Positions 40,821 through 50,628 of a stretch of 64,000 nucleotides of DNA are shown piece by piece (the first letter of the stretch is position 1; each line of letters starts with the position of its first letter). The stretch is taken from NCBI GenBank assembly GCA_021568835.1, contig JAKGSH010000010.1, positions 2,852,001 to 2,916,000 on the forward strand, given 5' to 3'. The notes beneath the pieces are model-generated. The model was not told the DNA's origin. It saw only the letters and a list, made by a program, of their open reading frames with translations, and ran no database searches. The translations under genes and the position numbers were made by a program. The stretch comes from Streptomyces sp. Tue 6430 (GTDB lineage: Bacteria; Actinomycetota; Actinomycetes; Streptomycetales; Streptomycetaceae).

Positions 40821-40849
40821 TTAACGCTTGGGATGCGGCGAACTACGCT
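40821..40849 (+). promoter_or_regulatory. Promoter of the HTH/TPR regulator gene
   Basis: TTAACG (40821-40826) and TACGCT (40844-40849) are separated by 17 bp, a reasonable housekeeping promoter, giving a leader of about 55 nt before the ATG at 40912. Confidence 0.55.
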
Positions 40850-40911
40850 GGGTTTACGAATGCCGCACGGTTATGCCAGCGCGGCAGCCGTCTGTGTCGA
40901 GGGGTGGCGCA

Positions 40912-42335
40912 ATGTCCAGGGAGCAACGCGGGCCGAACGAAAAACTCGGCGCCGTTCTCGCCCTCGCGGGAATCAGCAACGCGGGACTCGCGCGTCGCGT
41001 CAACGACCTCGGCGCCCAACGCGGGTTGACGCTTCGCTACGACAAGACGTCGGTGGCGCGCTGGGTGTCGAAGGGCATGGTGCCGCAGGGCGCCGCGCCG
41101 CACCTCATCGCGGCCGCCATCGGCCAGAAGCTCGGCCGGCCCGTGCCCCTGCACGAGATCGGACTGGCGGACGCGGACCCCGCGCCCGAAGTGGGCCTGG
41201 CCTTCCCCGGGACGTCGGGCAGGCCGTGCGTTCGGCGACCGACCTGTACCGGCTCGACCTCGCGGGCCGCCGGGCCGGCTCGGGCGGCATCTGGCAGTCG
41301 CTGGCCGGCTCGTTCGCGGTGAGCGCGTACGCGACGCCCGCCTCACGGTGGCTGATAACCCCGGCCGACAGTTCGGTGGCGCGCGAGGTGAACTCCGCCG
41401 AGGCCTCGGGCGCACCGCTCAAAGTCGGCCACAGCGACGTGCGGAAACTGCGGGAGGCCGCCGAGGACGCCAGGCGCTGGGACTCCAAGTACGGGGGCGG
41501 CGACTGGCGTTCGTCCATGGTGCCGGAGTGCCTGCGGGTGGAGGCCGCGCCCCTGCTGCTCGGCGCGTACTCCGACGAGGTCGGCCGCGCCCTGTTCGGC
41601 GCCTCCGCCGAACTCACCCGGCTCGCGGGCTGGATGGCCTTCGACACCGGTCAGCAGGAGGCCGCCCAGCGCTACTACATCCAGGCGCTGCGCCTCGCGC
41701 GCGCGGCCGCCGACGTGCCCCTCGGGGGATACGTCCTGGCCTCCATGTCCCTCCAGGCGACCTACCGCGGCTTCGGGGACGAGGGCGTCGACCTCGCCCA
41801 GGCCGCCCTGGAGCGCAACCGCGGCCTGGCCACGGCCCGCACGATGAGCTTCTTCCGCCTCGTCGAGGCACGCGCCCACGCGCGGGCGGGGGACGCCCAG
41901 GCCGCCGGCGCCGCCCTCAAGGCGGCCGAGAGCTGGCTGGAGCGGGCCCGCGACGGTGACCACGACCCGTCGTGGCTCGGTTTCTACTCCTACGACCGCT
42001 TCGCCGCCGACGCCGCCGAGTGCTACCGCGACCTGAAGGCACCGCGCCAGGTACGCCGCTTCACCGAGCAGGCGCTGTCGCAGCCGACGGAGGAGTTCGT
42101 GCGCTCGCACGGCCTGCGGCTCGTCGTCTCGGCCGTCGCCGAGTTGGAGTCGGGCAATCTGGACGCGGCCTGCGAGCAGGGCGTGCGGGCGGTGGAGGTG
42201 GCCGGCCGGATCTCGTCCGCCCGCACCACCGAGTACGTCAAGGACCTCCTGCACCGCCTGGAGCCGTACGGCGACGAGCCCCGCGTGGTCGAGCTGCGCG
42301 AGCGGGCTCGACCGCTGCTGATGACACCGGCCTAG
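40912..42335 (+). CDS. HTH/TPR-type sporulation-associated regulator (1-nt frameshift)
   Basis: About 474 residues. The N-terminus holds a helix-turn-helix (LGAVLALAGISNAGLARRVN, then YDKTSVARWVSKGMVPQGAA) and the rest is a TPR-like helical array (QEAAQRYYIQALRLARAAAD, VDLAQAALERNRGLATART). This is the organisation of the NsdA-like and sporulation-associated proteins of Streptomyces development. The frame breaks after PEVGLAFP; one C missing from CCCC at 41205-41208 restores RDVGQAVRSATDLYRLDL. ATG 40912 follows GAGGGGTGG. Confidence 0.85.
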
Positions 42336-42417
42336 AGAACCGCGCCCCGCACCGCCGCACGGGTTTGAAGGCACTGTCAGTGGCGCAGTGCACTATCGAA
42401 GCCGGGAGGTGGTGCAG

Positions 42418-43624
42418 GTGCGGGCGATCGGCTACGACTGCGACGTGCTGGTGATCGGGGGCGGCATCGTCGGCCTGTCGACGGCGCACGCGATCAGCCG
42501 CGCCGCGCCGGGCACCCGCGTGACGGTGCTGGAGAAGGAGCCGGGCCCGGCCCGCCACCAGACGGGCCGCAACAGCGGCGTCATCCACAGCGGCGTCTAC
42601 TACCGCCCCGGCTCCCTCAAGGCGCGCTACGCGGTCCGGGGCTCCGCCGAGATGATCAAGTTCTGTGCGGAGTACGGCGTCCCGCACGCCGTCACGGGCA
42701 AGCTGATCGTCGCCACGGACCGCGCCGAGCTGCCCCGCCTGCACGCCCTGGCCCAGCGCGGCCGGGAGAACGGGATCGCGGTCCGCGAGCTGGGCCCCGC
42801 CCAGATCACGGAGTACGAGCCGGAGGTCACCGGCCTCGCGGCGATCCGCGTCGGCTCGACCGGCACCTGTGACTTCACCGCGGTCGCCCGCCGGCTCGGC
42901 GAGGCCTCCGGCGCGGAGCTCCGCTACGGCGCGCAGGTCGTCCGGATCGACCGCCGCGCCGACCGCGGGGTGGCCGTGCGCACCGCGCGCGGTGACGTCG
43001 TCCGCGGCCGCGTCCTGGTGAACTGCGCCGGTCTGCACTGCGACGAGATCGCCCGCCTGACCGGGGACGAGCCCGAGGTCCGCGTCGTCCCCTTCCGCGG
43101 CGAGTACTACGAGCTGGCCCGCCACGACCTGGTGCGCGGCCTGGTGTACCCGGTTCCCGACCCGGCCTTCCCGTTCCTCGGCGTGCACCTCACCCGGGGT
43201 CTGGACGGCAGCGTCCACGTCGGCCCCAACGCGGTCCCGGCCCTGGCCCGCGAGGGGTACGGCTGGGGGGTCGTGCGTCCGCGGGAGGCCGCGGCGACGG
43301 TGGCCTGGCCGGGCGCCCGGCGCCTGGCCCGCCGGCACTGGCGCCACGGCGTCGGGGAGCTGCACCGGTCCCTGTCCAAGCGCGCCTTCGTGGCGGAGGT
43401 GCGCCGGCTGCTGCCCGCGGTCGAGCCGCGGGACCTGGTGCGCGCGACCCCGGCGTCCGCGCCCAGGCCGTCCGGCGGGACGGCTCCCTGGTGGACGACT
43501 TCCTCATCCGGCGGTCCCCGCGCGCGGTCCACGTGCTGAACGCCCCCTCCCCGCGGCGACGGCCTCCCTGCCGATCGGCCGGGAGGTGGCCCGCAGGGCG
43601 CTGGAGGCGCTGGGGCCCGTGTAG
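42418..43624 (+). CDS. lhgO: L-2-hydroxyglutarate oxidase LhgO (two 1-nt frameshifts near the 3' end)
   Basis: FAD-dependent oxidase/dehydrogenase converting L-2-hydroxyglutarate to 2-oxoglutarate, about 402 residues. DVLVIGGGIVGLSTAHAI is the FAD fold; RHQTGRNSGVIHSGVYYRPG and FRGEYYELA are family marks, as is FPFLGVHLTRGLDGSVHVGP. After PRDLVRATP the frame shifts (one C missing at 43448-43451), then again after HVLNAPSP (43549-43552), ending GREVARRALEALGPV with a stop at 43622-43624. GTG 42418 is eight bases after GGAGG. Two separate homopolymer losses in one gene argue for base-calling error. Confidence 0.9.
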
Positions 43625-43843
43625 GCGGGCGTCCCCCGCACGAGGGTGCCGGGCGGGCCAGGCGGGCGGGGCGACGGCCCCGGTCGCGCCGACCGCCCGG
43701 CTCGGCCCTGACCGGCGCCCTCCCGAAAAGCGCCGCCCGCACCAGCGCCCCCACCCGCGCGCTCGCCTCCCCCGTCGGCTCCCCCGTCGTCCCACCTCGC
43801 CCGGCCCGCCCCCTCCGCCGTCGCCCGTAAAATCGAGCCCACT

Positions 43844-44679
43844 GTGTCTGATTCGTTGAGCGCCCCAGAACCCACCAGGCCCGCCCCCGGTGACCACCAC
43901 CCCGGCGAGCCCGTCCGCCGTACCCGTGCCAAGGGGAGCCGCGCTTCCCCGACGGTCCGCAGGCCGATCCCGCCGGGTCGCACTTCGAGCGGCGGATCAG
44001 GAGCTTCCAGCCGCGGCGCAGTCGGGTCACCGCGGGCCAGGCCGACGCGCTCCAGCGCCTGTGGGCGAAGTGGGGCCTGGACATCGACGGGCACGACGTC
44101 GACCTCCCCGAGCTGTTCGGCAACGACAACCCGGTCGTGCTGGAGATCGGCTTCGGCATGGGCGAGGCGACGGCCCAGATGGCCGCCGCCGACCCCGGGA
44201 CGAACATCCTCGCCGTGGACGTCCACACCCCCGGCCAGGGCAATCTCCTCAGCCTCGCGGACCGCGGCGGCCTGACGAACATCCGGGTGGGCAACGGCGA
44301 CGCGATCATCCTGCTCCGCGAGATGCTCCCCCCGGACTCCCTCGCCGGACTGCGCGTCTACTTCCCCGACCCCTGGCCCAAGAAGCGCCACCACAAGCGG
44401 CGCCTGATCCAGCCGGAGTTCCTCGGCCTCGCCGCGACCCGGCTGAGACCGGGCGCGCTCGTGCACTGCGCGACCGACTGGGAGCCGTACGCGGAGCAGA
44501 TGCTCGAGGTGCTCACCGCGCACCCCGGCTTCGCCAACACCCGCGCCGACGGCGGTTTCGCGCCGCGCCCCGGCTTCCGGCCGCTGACCCGTTTCGAGGG
44601 CCAGGGGCTGGACAAGGGCCACGTGGTGAACGACCTGCTCTTCCGCCGCGTACAGCACGAGGGTCGCCGGAATCACTGA
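43844..44679 (+). CDS. trmB: tRNA (guanine-N7-)-methyltransferase TrmB (1-nt frameshift)
   Basis: Methylates G46 of tRNA using SAM; about 278 residues. GTG 43844 gives MSDSLSAPEPTRPAPGDHHP; the frame then breaks at GGGG 43933-43936, and adding one G yields FERRIRSFQPRR and the core. Motifs: VLEIGFGMGEATAQM (SAM site), VDVHTPGQGNLL, the signature VYFPDPWPKKRHHKRRL and HCATDWEPYAEQM. The N-terminal extension of about 60 residues is normal for Streptomyces. Confidence 0.93.
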
Positions 44680-44730
44680 CCAGCGGAAATCCCCTCCACC
44701 ACCGTCCGCTCCCTCGTTAGGGTCGATGCC

Positions 44731-46167
44731 GTGGCCACCAGTTCCCCGCTTCCCCCGCTTCCCCCGCACCCGCCGCACCCCGGCGGCCCGGCCGAGGGCG
44801 GTGTGCTGCGGCATGCGCACTGGTGGCAGCACAGGTGGGTCCGCTACGGCGCGCTGATCACGCTGCTCGCCCTGTCGGGACTGGTGATCGTCGCCCTCGT
44901 CCGCGAGCAGACGGGCACGGAGGGGTTCCTGGTCGGGCTGGGCCTGGCGATCCTTCCGGTGCCCCTGCTCGTGGCCGCGTTCCGCTGGCTCGACCGGGTG
45001 GAACCCGGCCCCTGGCGGAATCTGGTCTTCTCCTTCTCCTGGGGCGCGTGCGCGGCGGCGCTGATCGCGATCGTCGCGAACAGCTTCGCGGTGCGCTGGA
45101 TAGCGACGACGACGGCCGACCCGGCCCACGCCGACACCCTGGGCGCGACCGTGATCGCGCCGGTCGTCGAGGAGACCGCCAAGGCGGCGGCCGTCCTCCT
45201 CGTGTTCCTGTTCCGCAGACGGGACTTCACCGGGATCGTCGACGGGGTCGTCATAGCCGGGATCACCGCCACCGGCTTCGCCTTCACCGAGAACATCCTC
45301 TACCTCGGCAACGCCTTCGGCACCGACCAGCTCACCGGTGACGGCGGCATCGCCTCCGTCACCGTCGCCACGTTCTTCGTGCGCGTGGTCATGTCGCCGT
45401 TCGCGCACCCCCTGTTCACGGTGCTGACCGGTCTCGGTTTCGGCATCGCCGCGCTGTCCGGGGAGCGTCAGCGCGTGCGGCGCGTGGTGCTGCCGCTGTG
45501 CGGGCTGCTGCTCGCGATGCTCATGCACGCCCTGTGGAACGGCTCCGCGACCTTCGGCGGCTGGGGATTCCTCGCCGTGTACGGGGCGTTCATGGTGCCC
45601 GCGTTCGGAGTGCTGACCTGGCTGGTGGTGTGGACGCGCCAGCGCGAGCTGGGCACCGTGCGCGACGAACTGCCCGCGTACACGGCCGCCGGCTGGCTCG
45701 GCCCGGCCGAGCCGTACGCCCTCGGCTCGATGCGGGCCCGCAGGCTGGCCCGGCAGTACGCCCGGCGGCACCTGGGCAGGCCGGCGGCGCGCGAGGTGGC
45801 GCAGTACGAGTCCTACGCCACGTCGCTCGCGTTCCTGCGGCACCGCGGACGGCAGGGCCGGGGTGGCGCCGAATTCGTCGTACGGGAGCGGGAGTTGCTC
45901 AACGAGCTGTGGCGACGCCGGGAGGTGGCCCGGCCGGCGCTGGAGCACGCGTCCCGGCTGGCGGCCCCGACGCCGCTGCCGGTCTACGGGATGTACGGGG
46001 TGCACGGGGGGTACAGCGTGCACGGGGGGTACGGGTTCCCGCCGGGGGCGGCGCACCCGCCGGCCGGGTACCACGGGTATCCCGGGTACGCCTCCCCTCC
46101 GCACACCGTGCCCCACCCGCAGACCTCGCCCGCCCCGTACACCGCGCCGTACCCGTACCGGTCCTGA
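44731..46167 (+). CDS. PrsW-family intramembrane metalloprotease
   Basis: 478 residues from GTG 44731. About eight membrane helices hold the PrsW zinc-protease motifs: VVEETAKAAAVL (EE-x-x-K), GFAFTENILYL, SPFAHPLFTVLTG and MLMHALWNGSA. In Bacillus PrsW cleaves the anti-sigma factor RsiW; the target here is unknown. The C-terminal third is cytoplasmic and ends in Gly/Tyr/Pro-rich repeats (MYGVHGGYSVHGGYGF), an unusual low-complexity tail. Confidence 0.9.
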   Translation: MATSSPLPPLPPHPPHPGGPAEGGVLRHAHWWQHRWVRYGALITLLALSGLVIVALVREQTGTEGFLVGLGLAILPVPLLVAAFRWLDRVEPGPWRNLVFSFSWGACAAALIAIVANSFAVRWIATTTADPAHADTLGATVIAPVVEETAKAAAVLLVFLFRRRDFTGIVDGVVIAGITATGFAFTENILYLGNAFGTDQLTGDGGIASVTVATFFVRVVMSPFAHPLFTVLTGLGFGIAALSGERQRVRRVVLPLCGLLLAMLMHALWNGSATFGGWGFLAVYGAFMVPAFGVLTWLVVWTRQRELGTVRDELPAYTAAGWLGPAEPYALGSMRARRLARQYARRHLGRPAAREVAQYESYATSLAFLRHRGRQGRGGAEFVVRERELLNELWRRREVARPALEHASRLAAPTPLPVYGMYGVHGGYSVHGGYGFPPGAAHPPAGYHGYPGYASPPHTVPHPQTSPAPYTAPYPYRS

Positions 46168-46414
46168 ACGGCGGGGGAGTACGCCTCCCGAGCGGACGCC
46201 CCGTGTCCAGGGCGGGTCGCGGAAGTCCCTCCCCCAGGGGGTGCCCCGGCCCGGCGACGCCTGGCACGCACTCCCCGGAAGAAGCACCCCGGCCGCGTTG
46301 CCGGGGTCACCCCGGTACCACCGGTGTCGGGGCGGTCCTCCGCCGTGCGACCGCACGCACCGGACGCCGCCGGGCCCGCCCTTCGGGCGGACGACGCCGC
46401 TTTCGCGACGCGTC

Positions 46415-47359
46415 CTAGGCGGACGCCTCCGTGAGGCGGGTGATCTCCGCCTCCGTCAGCTTCAGGTCGGCCACCGCCAGCAGCGCCGGGAGCTGGTCCA
46501 CCGTGCGGGCGGACGCGATCGGGGCGGCGACGGTCGGCCGGGCGGCGAGCCAGGCCAGGGCCACCGTGGCGACCTCGGCGTCACGGGCGCGGGCGACCTC
46601 GTCCAGGGCGGTGAGCACCTTCTGCCCCCGCTCGGTCCCCAGGTGCCGGGCGGCGCCCTGGGCGCGGGCGCTGTCCACCGTCGTACCGGGGCGGTACTTG
46701 CCGGTGAGGAAGCCGGACGCCAGCGCGTAGTACGGCACGGCGGCGAGGCCGGACGCGGCGACCAGGTCCTGGAGTCCGCCCTCGTAGGTGTCGCGGGAGA
46801 CCAGGTTGTAGTGCGGCTGGAGCGCCACGTAGCGGGCGAGGCCCTCGCGGTCGGAGAACTCCAGTGAGGCCCGCAGGCGTGCGGGCGAGATGTTGGAGGC
46901 GGCGATGTGCCGCACCTTGCCTGCCTTCACCAGTTCGTCGAGCGCGCCGACGATCTCCTCGACGGGCACCTCGGGCTTGTCGAAGTGGGTGTAGTAGAGG
47001 TCGATGCGGTCGGTGCCCAGGCGCCGCAGCGAGGCGTCGGCGGCGGCCTTGACGGTGGCCGCGCGCAGCCCCTGGTGGTCGGGGTGCTGGCTCACCTTGG
47101 TCGCGATCACGACGTCGTCGCGGTTGCCGCGGGTCTTGAGCCACTTGCCGATGAGGGTCTCGGACTCGCCGCCGCCGTTGCCCTCGACCCACGCCGAGTA
47201 GGAGTCGGCGGTGTCGACGAAGTTGCCGCCGGCGGCCGTGTAGGCGTCGAGGACGGCGAAGGAGGCCGTCTCGTCCGCGGTCCAGCCGAAGACGTTGCCG
47301 CCGAGGGCGAGCGGGAAGACCTCGAGGTCGGAGGAGCCGAGCTTGCGCAGAGAAGTCAT
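46415..47359 (-). CDS. Aldo/keto reductase
   Basis: 314 residues from ATG 47359. NADPH-dependent carbonyl reductase of the AKR superfamily. Catalytic tetrad region: NFVDTADSYSAW (Asp, Tyr), TKVSQHP (Lys) and DLYYTHFDKP (His). The cofactor-binding part is PYYALASGFLTGKYRPG, with the C-terminal AAPIASARTVDQLPALL. Substrate unknown. Only about 15 bases separate the start from a very stable hairpin upstream, and its ribosome binding site is weak (ACCGGGC). Confidence 0.92.
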   Translation of the reverse strand: MTSLRKLGSSDLEVFPLALGGNVFGWTADETASFAVLDAYTAAGGNFVDTADSYSAWVEGNGGGESETLIGKWLKTRGNRDDVVIATKVSQHPDHQGLRAATVKAAADASLRRLGTDRIDLYYTHFDKPEVPVEEIVGALDELVKAGKVRHIAASNISPARLRASLEFSDREGLARYVALQPHYNLVSRDTYEGGLQDLVAASGLAAVPYYALASGFLTGKYRPGTTVDSARAQGAARHLGTERGQKVLTALDEVARARDAEVATVALAWLAARPTVAAPIASARTVDQLPALLAVADLKLTEAEITRLTEASA

Positions 47360-47373
47360 GCCCGGTGACAACG

Positions 47374-47412
47374 CCCTGGCCAAAGGCGCGCATTCCGCGC
47401 CTTTGGCCAGGG
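47374..47412. terminator. 17-bp perfect hairpin just upstream of the aldo/keto reductase start
   Basis: CCCTGGCCAAAGGCGCG (47374-47390) pairs perfectly with 47396-47412 around a five-base loop. It is between the M23 peptidase gene and the aldo/keto reductase, both on the minus strand, and ends 14 bases before the reductase start codon. Confidence 0.85.
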
Positions 47413-47493
47413 TTCACGCACATCCGGGAAACGTCCGGGTGCAGACCTCACCGGCCCCCGTGACGCTTCCCGGAAGACCTCGGGAGCCCTGAC

Positions 47494-47521
47494 GGTCCCC
47501 CGAGGAGACCCTCGGGGGACC
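47494..47521. terminator. Terminator after the M23 peptidase gene
   Basis: GGTCCCCCGAGG (47494-47505) pairs perfectly with CCTCGGGGGACC (47510-47521) around AGAC. It lies 75 bases downstream of the peptidase stop codon on the minus strand. Confidence 0.85.
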
Positions 47522-47595
47522 GGCGGGAAACCGGGAGGACTCTCAGGGGCACCCGGCAGGAGTCCGGGTCGCCGGGGAGCACGTCCGGCGTGGCC

Positions 47596-48626
47596 TCAGG
47601 GGTTGAGCCCCTTGTCCCGGAGCCAGGCGGCCGGGTCGATGCCGGAGCTGCTGCCGCCGGGGTGGACCTCCATGTGGAGGTGGGCCCCGGTGACGTTGCC
47701 CGTGGCGCCGACGCGGCCGATGATGTCGCCGGTGGCGACCTTCTGGCCGACGCTGACGCCGATGGAGGACTGGTGGGCGTACCAGATCTCGGTGCCGTCC
47801 TCGAGGGTGAGCACGGTCTTGTACCCGTACGACCCGTCGTAGCCGGCCGACGTGATAGTGCCGCTGTGCACGGCCTTGAGGAGCGTGCCGGTGGGGGCGG
47901 CGAAGTCGAGGCCGGTGTGGTACCCGGAGGACCAGTAGGCGCCGGCCTGACCGAAGGTCGAGGTGATCGTGTACGAGGAGGTCGGCAGCGCGTACTGCTT
48001 GGCCAGTTCGGCGAGGCGCTCGGCCTCCGCCTTCTTGGCGGCTTCCTCCGCGGCCTTCTTCTTGGCGGCCTCGGCCTTGGCCGCGGCCTCCTTCTCGGCC
48101 TTGGCGGCGGCCTCGGCGGCGGCCTCGGCCGCAGCGGCCTCGGCGGCTTCCTGCGCCTTGGTCTCGACCTGGGTCTGCTGCGACTCGGCCTGCGCCATGA
48201 TCCGGTTGCGCAGCGCCTCTCCGGCGTCGGCACCGCTGCCGGCGCTGTCGGCGGCGACGGTCTCGGCGCCGAAGGTGCTGAGCGCGGGCGCCGTCTCCAC
48301 CTCGGGGTGGTGTCGTCGTCCGAAATGAGGGAACCCACGGAGGGGAGGTCCGGCATGGAGATGGAGACCGGCGACTTGCCGGTGTTGGCGCTGGCCATGC
48401 CCGCGCCGCCGACGGCGGCTATGACGCCGACGCCGAGAACGGTGGAGCTGCGGGCGAGTCCGCCGCGCTGCTTGGCGACGCGGTGCTTGCCGCGCACCGG
48501 ACGAACGGAGTCCGCGGTGGGATTCCATTCCTCCCAGGGGCCCTCGTCGGTGCGGTAGGTGCCGTAGCCGAAGGTCTGCTGGCCGGGCACGGCGGGGGCT
48601 TCTGGGGCAGGCCGGTTGGACGCCAC
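47596..48626 (-). CDS. Secreted M23 (LytM) peptidase with coiled coil (1-nt frameshift)
   Basis: About 343 residues. GTG 48626 follows AAGGAG. The N-terminal part (YGTYRTDEGPWEEWNPTADS) precedes a signal/anchor segment (STVLGVGVIAAVGGAGMASA). A long Ala/Glu/Lys coiled coil (about residues 130-200) leads to the LytM domain with zinc ligands in GYHTGLDFAAPTG (H-x3-D) and GAHLHMEVHPGG (H-x-H). The frame breaks after DDDTTP; one G missing from GGGG at 48304-48307 restores EVETAPALSTFGAE. A c-di-AMP riboswitch lies in its 5' leader, so wall hydrolysis is probably tied to c-di-AMP. Confidence 0.92.
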
Positions 48627-48647
48627 GCGGGCGTACTCCTTTCCTTC

Positions 48648-48800
48648 CGTCGCCTACCGGGTTAGCTGACGGGTTCGGAGCGGGAAGGTCTCCTACGCGC
48701 GTATACCGGCCGTGACTGTACGGCGGCTTCCGCGCGATTCACCCCAAGTTGGTGGTTCCCCGGTTCCCTTGCGGGATTCGGCGCGTGCGCACGGAGCCGT
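48648..48800 (-). promoter_or_regulatory. ydaO-yuaA (c-di-AMP) riboswitch
   Basis: On the minus strand, immediately before the ribosome binding site of the M23 gene, the signature 3' core GTCAGCTAACCCGGTAGGC (48652-48670) is preceded by CTCCGAACCC. About 70 bases earlier comes the conserved GGGGAACCACCAACTTGGGG with GTGAAT. This combination and order is diagnostic for the c-di-AMP-sensing ydaO class, which commonly precedes cell-wall hydrolase genes in actinobacteria. The 5' boundary is approximate. Confidence 0.88.
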
Positions 48801-49052
48801 CTCTTGTGACGGCTGGGACGACCGCGCTGCGTTATCGAACGTTAATAGACGCGGGGGCGGGATTCCAAGCCGTTCGGCTTGATCAACAACATTGACGGCC
48901 TGGACTTTCAGCCCAGGACCGGTGAAAAACGGGCGAGTTGACCGTCCGCCCGAAACGTTCAGGAGTCACCGGGGTTTTGATGGTGACTCAAACGTTATGC
49001 GCAGGGCTCCGGAGCGTTCACCGTGCGTGACGGGAAAGGTCGCTCCGACGCA

Positions 49053-49092
49053 CCGAGGGCCGGAATTCCTTGATCGGAATTCCGGCCCTCGG
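49053..49092. terminator. 17-bp hairpin after initiator tRNA
   Basis: CCGAGGGCCGGAATTCC (49053-49069) pairs perfectly with 49076-49092, loop TTGATC. It starts eight bases past the 3' end of tRNA-fMet in its direction of transcription. Confidence 0.88.
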
Positions 49093-49099
49093 CCTTGAG

Positions 49100-49173
49100 T
49101 AGCGGGGACAGGATTTGAACCTGCGACCTCTGGGTTATGAGCCCAGCGAGCTACCGAGCTGCTCCACCCCGCG
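49100..49173 (-). tRNA. tRNA-fMet (initiator, anticodon CAT)
   Basis: 74 nt. Minus strand starts CGCGGGGTGGAGCAGCTCGG, the anticodon loop is CTCATAA, and the T arm is CAGGTTCAAATCCTG. Initiator features: the first acceptor pair is mismatched (C1 with U72) and the anticodon stem has three consecutive G:C pairs (GGG/CCC). CCA is not encoded. A strong hairpin terminator follows. Confidence 0.95.
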
Positions 49174-49299
49174 TCGGTGTGACACCAGTCTACGCCATGT
49201 GAGGGACGCCCAGAACCACGGTCGGATCCAGGGCCGGCCGGAGGCCAGGTCGGGGGCAGGCCGGAGGGCCGGCCGGAGATCCGGGCGGGGGCACCGCGG

Positions 49300-50439
49300 T
49301 CAGGTGGTCCGGCGGAGCAGATGGTCGTTGGGCGCCTTCGCCCGCTCCTCGTACTCGGGAAGGACGACGACGTCCGCGCCCGCGGCGGCCAGCAGACCGC
49401 TCCCGTCGGCGTCGGTGACGAAGGTGTCCGGCTCCCGCCAGGCCGTCACGACCCGGCGCACACCGGCGTCGAGGATCAGGCGGGCGCACGGGGCCGGCCG
49501 GGAGGAGCGCCGGGCGCAGGGTTCCAGGCTGCTGTAGACGGTCGCACCGGCCAGCCGGGGGTCGGCGCGGTCGATCCCGGCGAGGGCGGCCTCCTCGGCG
49601 TGGACGACGGGATCGCCCGCCTCGCGGGAGTGACCGCGCGCCAGTTCCGTGCCGTCGGCCGCCACCACGACCGCGCCGACGCTGAACGCGGTCCGCGACG
49701 GCGGGCAGGCGGCGGCCAGTTCGCAGGCGAGGGCCAGCCAGTGCCGGTCGGCTGCGGAGGGCAGCGGCCCGGTGCCGGGTGCGGTGGGCTCGTACGTCAT
49801 GAGGACCACGTCCTCGATGCGCCGGGTCCCCGTCAGCCGCAGGCGCCCGCCCTGGTAGCCGCCGGGGCCGAACAGCCGGGGCGCGTCCGGGTCGCCCACG
49901 AACAGGGGGGCCAGGACGAGTTGGAGTTCGTCGGCGAGGCCCTCCTGGAGGAGCTGGGTGTGGATCGTGCCCCCGCCCTCGACCATGAGGCGCCGCACGC
50001 CCCGCACGTCGTGGAGGTGTTCCAGGAGCCGGCGCCAGTCGAGGCCGGGGCCCAGCGCGACGACGTCCGCCGCGAGGCCGAGGGCACGGGCGCGGTCCGC
50101 ACCGGCGTCGGTCGCGAGGAGGACCTTCTCCCCGCCGGTGTGCCAGAACAGTGCCGCCGGGTCCAGCTCACCGGTCCCGCTGACCGCGACCTTCAGGGGG
50201 TACTCCGGCTTCCCCGCGGCCACCCGGGCGGCACGGCGGGCGGGCGAGTTGACCAGCAGGCGCGGGTTGTCGGCGCGGATCGTGCCGGCCCCGACCAGGA
50301 TGGCGTCGACGGAGGCCCGCACCTCGTCGACCCGGTCGAAGTCGGCCGGGCCGGACAGCAGCAGCCGGTCGGGGCCGGTGTCGTCGAGGTAGCCGTCGAG
50401 CGAGACGGCGGCGGACAGCAGGACGTACGGGTACGGCAT
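49300..50439 (-). CDS. RibD-type reductase fused to cytidine-deaminase-like domain (reversed order)
   Basis: 379 residues. The N-terminal half is a RibD_C/DHFR-like reductase: MPYPYVLLSAAVSLDGYLDD, VDAILVGAGTIRADNPRL and MVEGGGTIHTQLLQEGLADE. The C-terminal half is a zinc deaminase: VHAEEAAL (HAE) and SLEPCARRSSRPAPCARLIL (PC-x8-C). Standard RibD has deaminase first, so the order is inverted. It is divergent from a MarR gene and near GTP cyclohydrolase II, all with TTCAA-type palindromes upstream. It fits the second and third steps of riboflavin or a related pyrimidine-derived pathway. Confidence 0.9.
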   Translation of the reverse strand: MPYPYVLLSAAVSLDGYLDDTGPDRLLLSGPADFDRVDEVRASVDAILVGAGTIRADNPRLLVNSPARRAARVAAGKPEYPLKVAVSGTGELDPAALFWHTGGEKVLLATDAGADRARALGLAADVVALGPGLDWRRLLEHLHDVRGVRRLMVEGGGTIHTQLLQEGLADELQLVLAPLFVGDPDAPRLFGPGGYQGGRLRLTGTRRIEDVVLMTYEPTAPGTGPLPSAADRHWLALACELAAACPPSRTAFSVGAVVVAADGTELARGHSREAGDPVVHAEEAALAGIDRADPRLAGATVYSSLEPCARRSSRPAPCARLILDAGVRRVVTAWREPDTFVTDADGSGLLAAAGADVVVLPEYEERAKAPNDHLLRRTT

Positions 50440-50597
50440 CGGCGCGGGTCTCTCCGGGATCGGGGACGGGACGGAGTCGGAGCAGGGGACGGAGTCGGAG
50501 CGGGGGACGGAGCAGAGGCGGTGGACGGGACTGGATCGGCGTCGGGCCGGGGCCGGTGAACGGCGGGGACGGGGCTCGGCGGCACGGCAGCTCTTGG

Positions 50598-50609
50598 TTC
50601 AAGTTTGAA
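50598..50609. promoter_or_regulatory. Probable operator of the MarR regulator
   Basis: The perfect palindrome TTCAAGTTTGAA (arms TTCAA/TTGAA) is 20 bases upstream of the marR start, just before a TACACT -10-like hexamer (50616-50621). Related sites precede ribA. Confidence 0.7.
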
Positions 50610-50628
50610 ACAAAACTACACTGGCCGC

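Noticed and set aside
49053..49173. tRNA-fMet as an integration (att) site
   Set aside because: No integrase nearby and no repeated copy of the tRNA 3' end was seen; the adjacent hairpin is an ordinary terminator.
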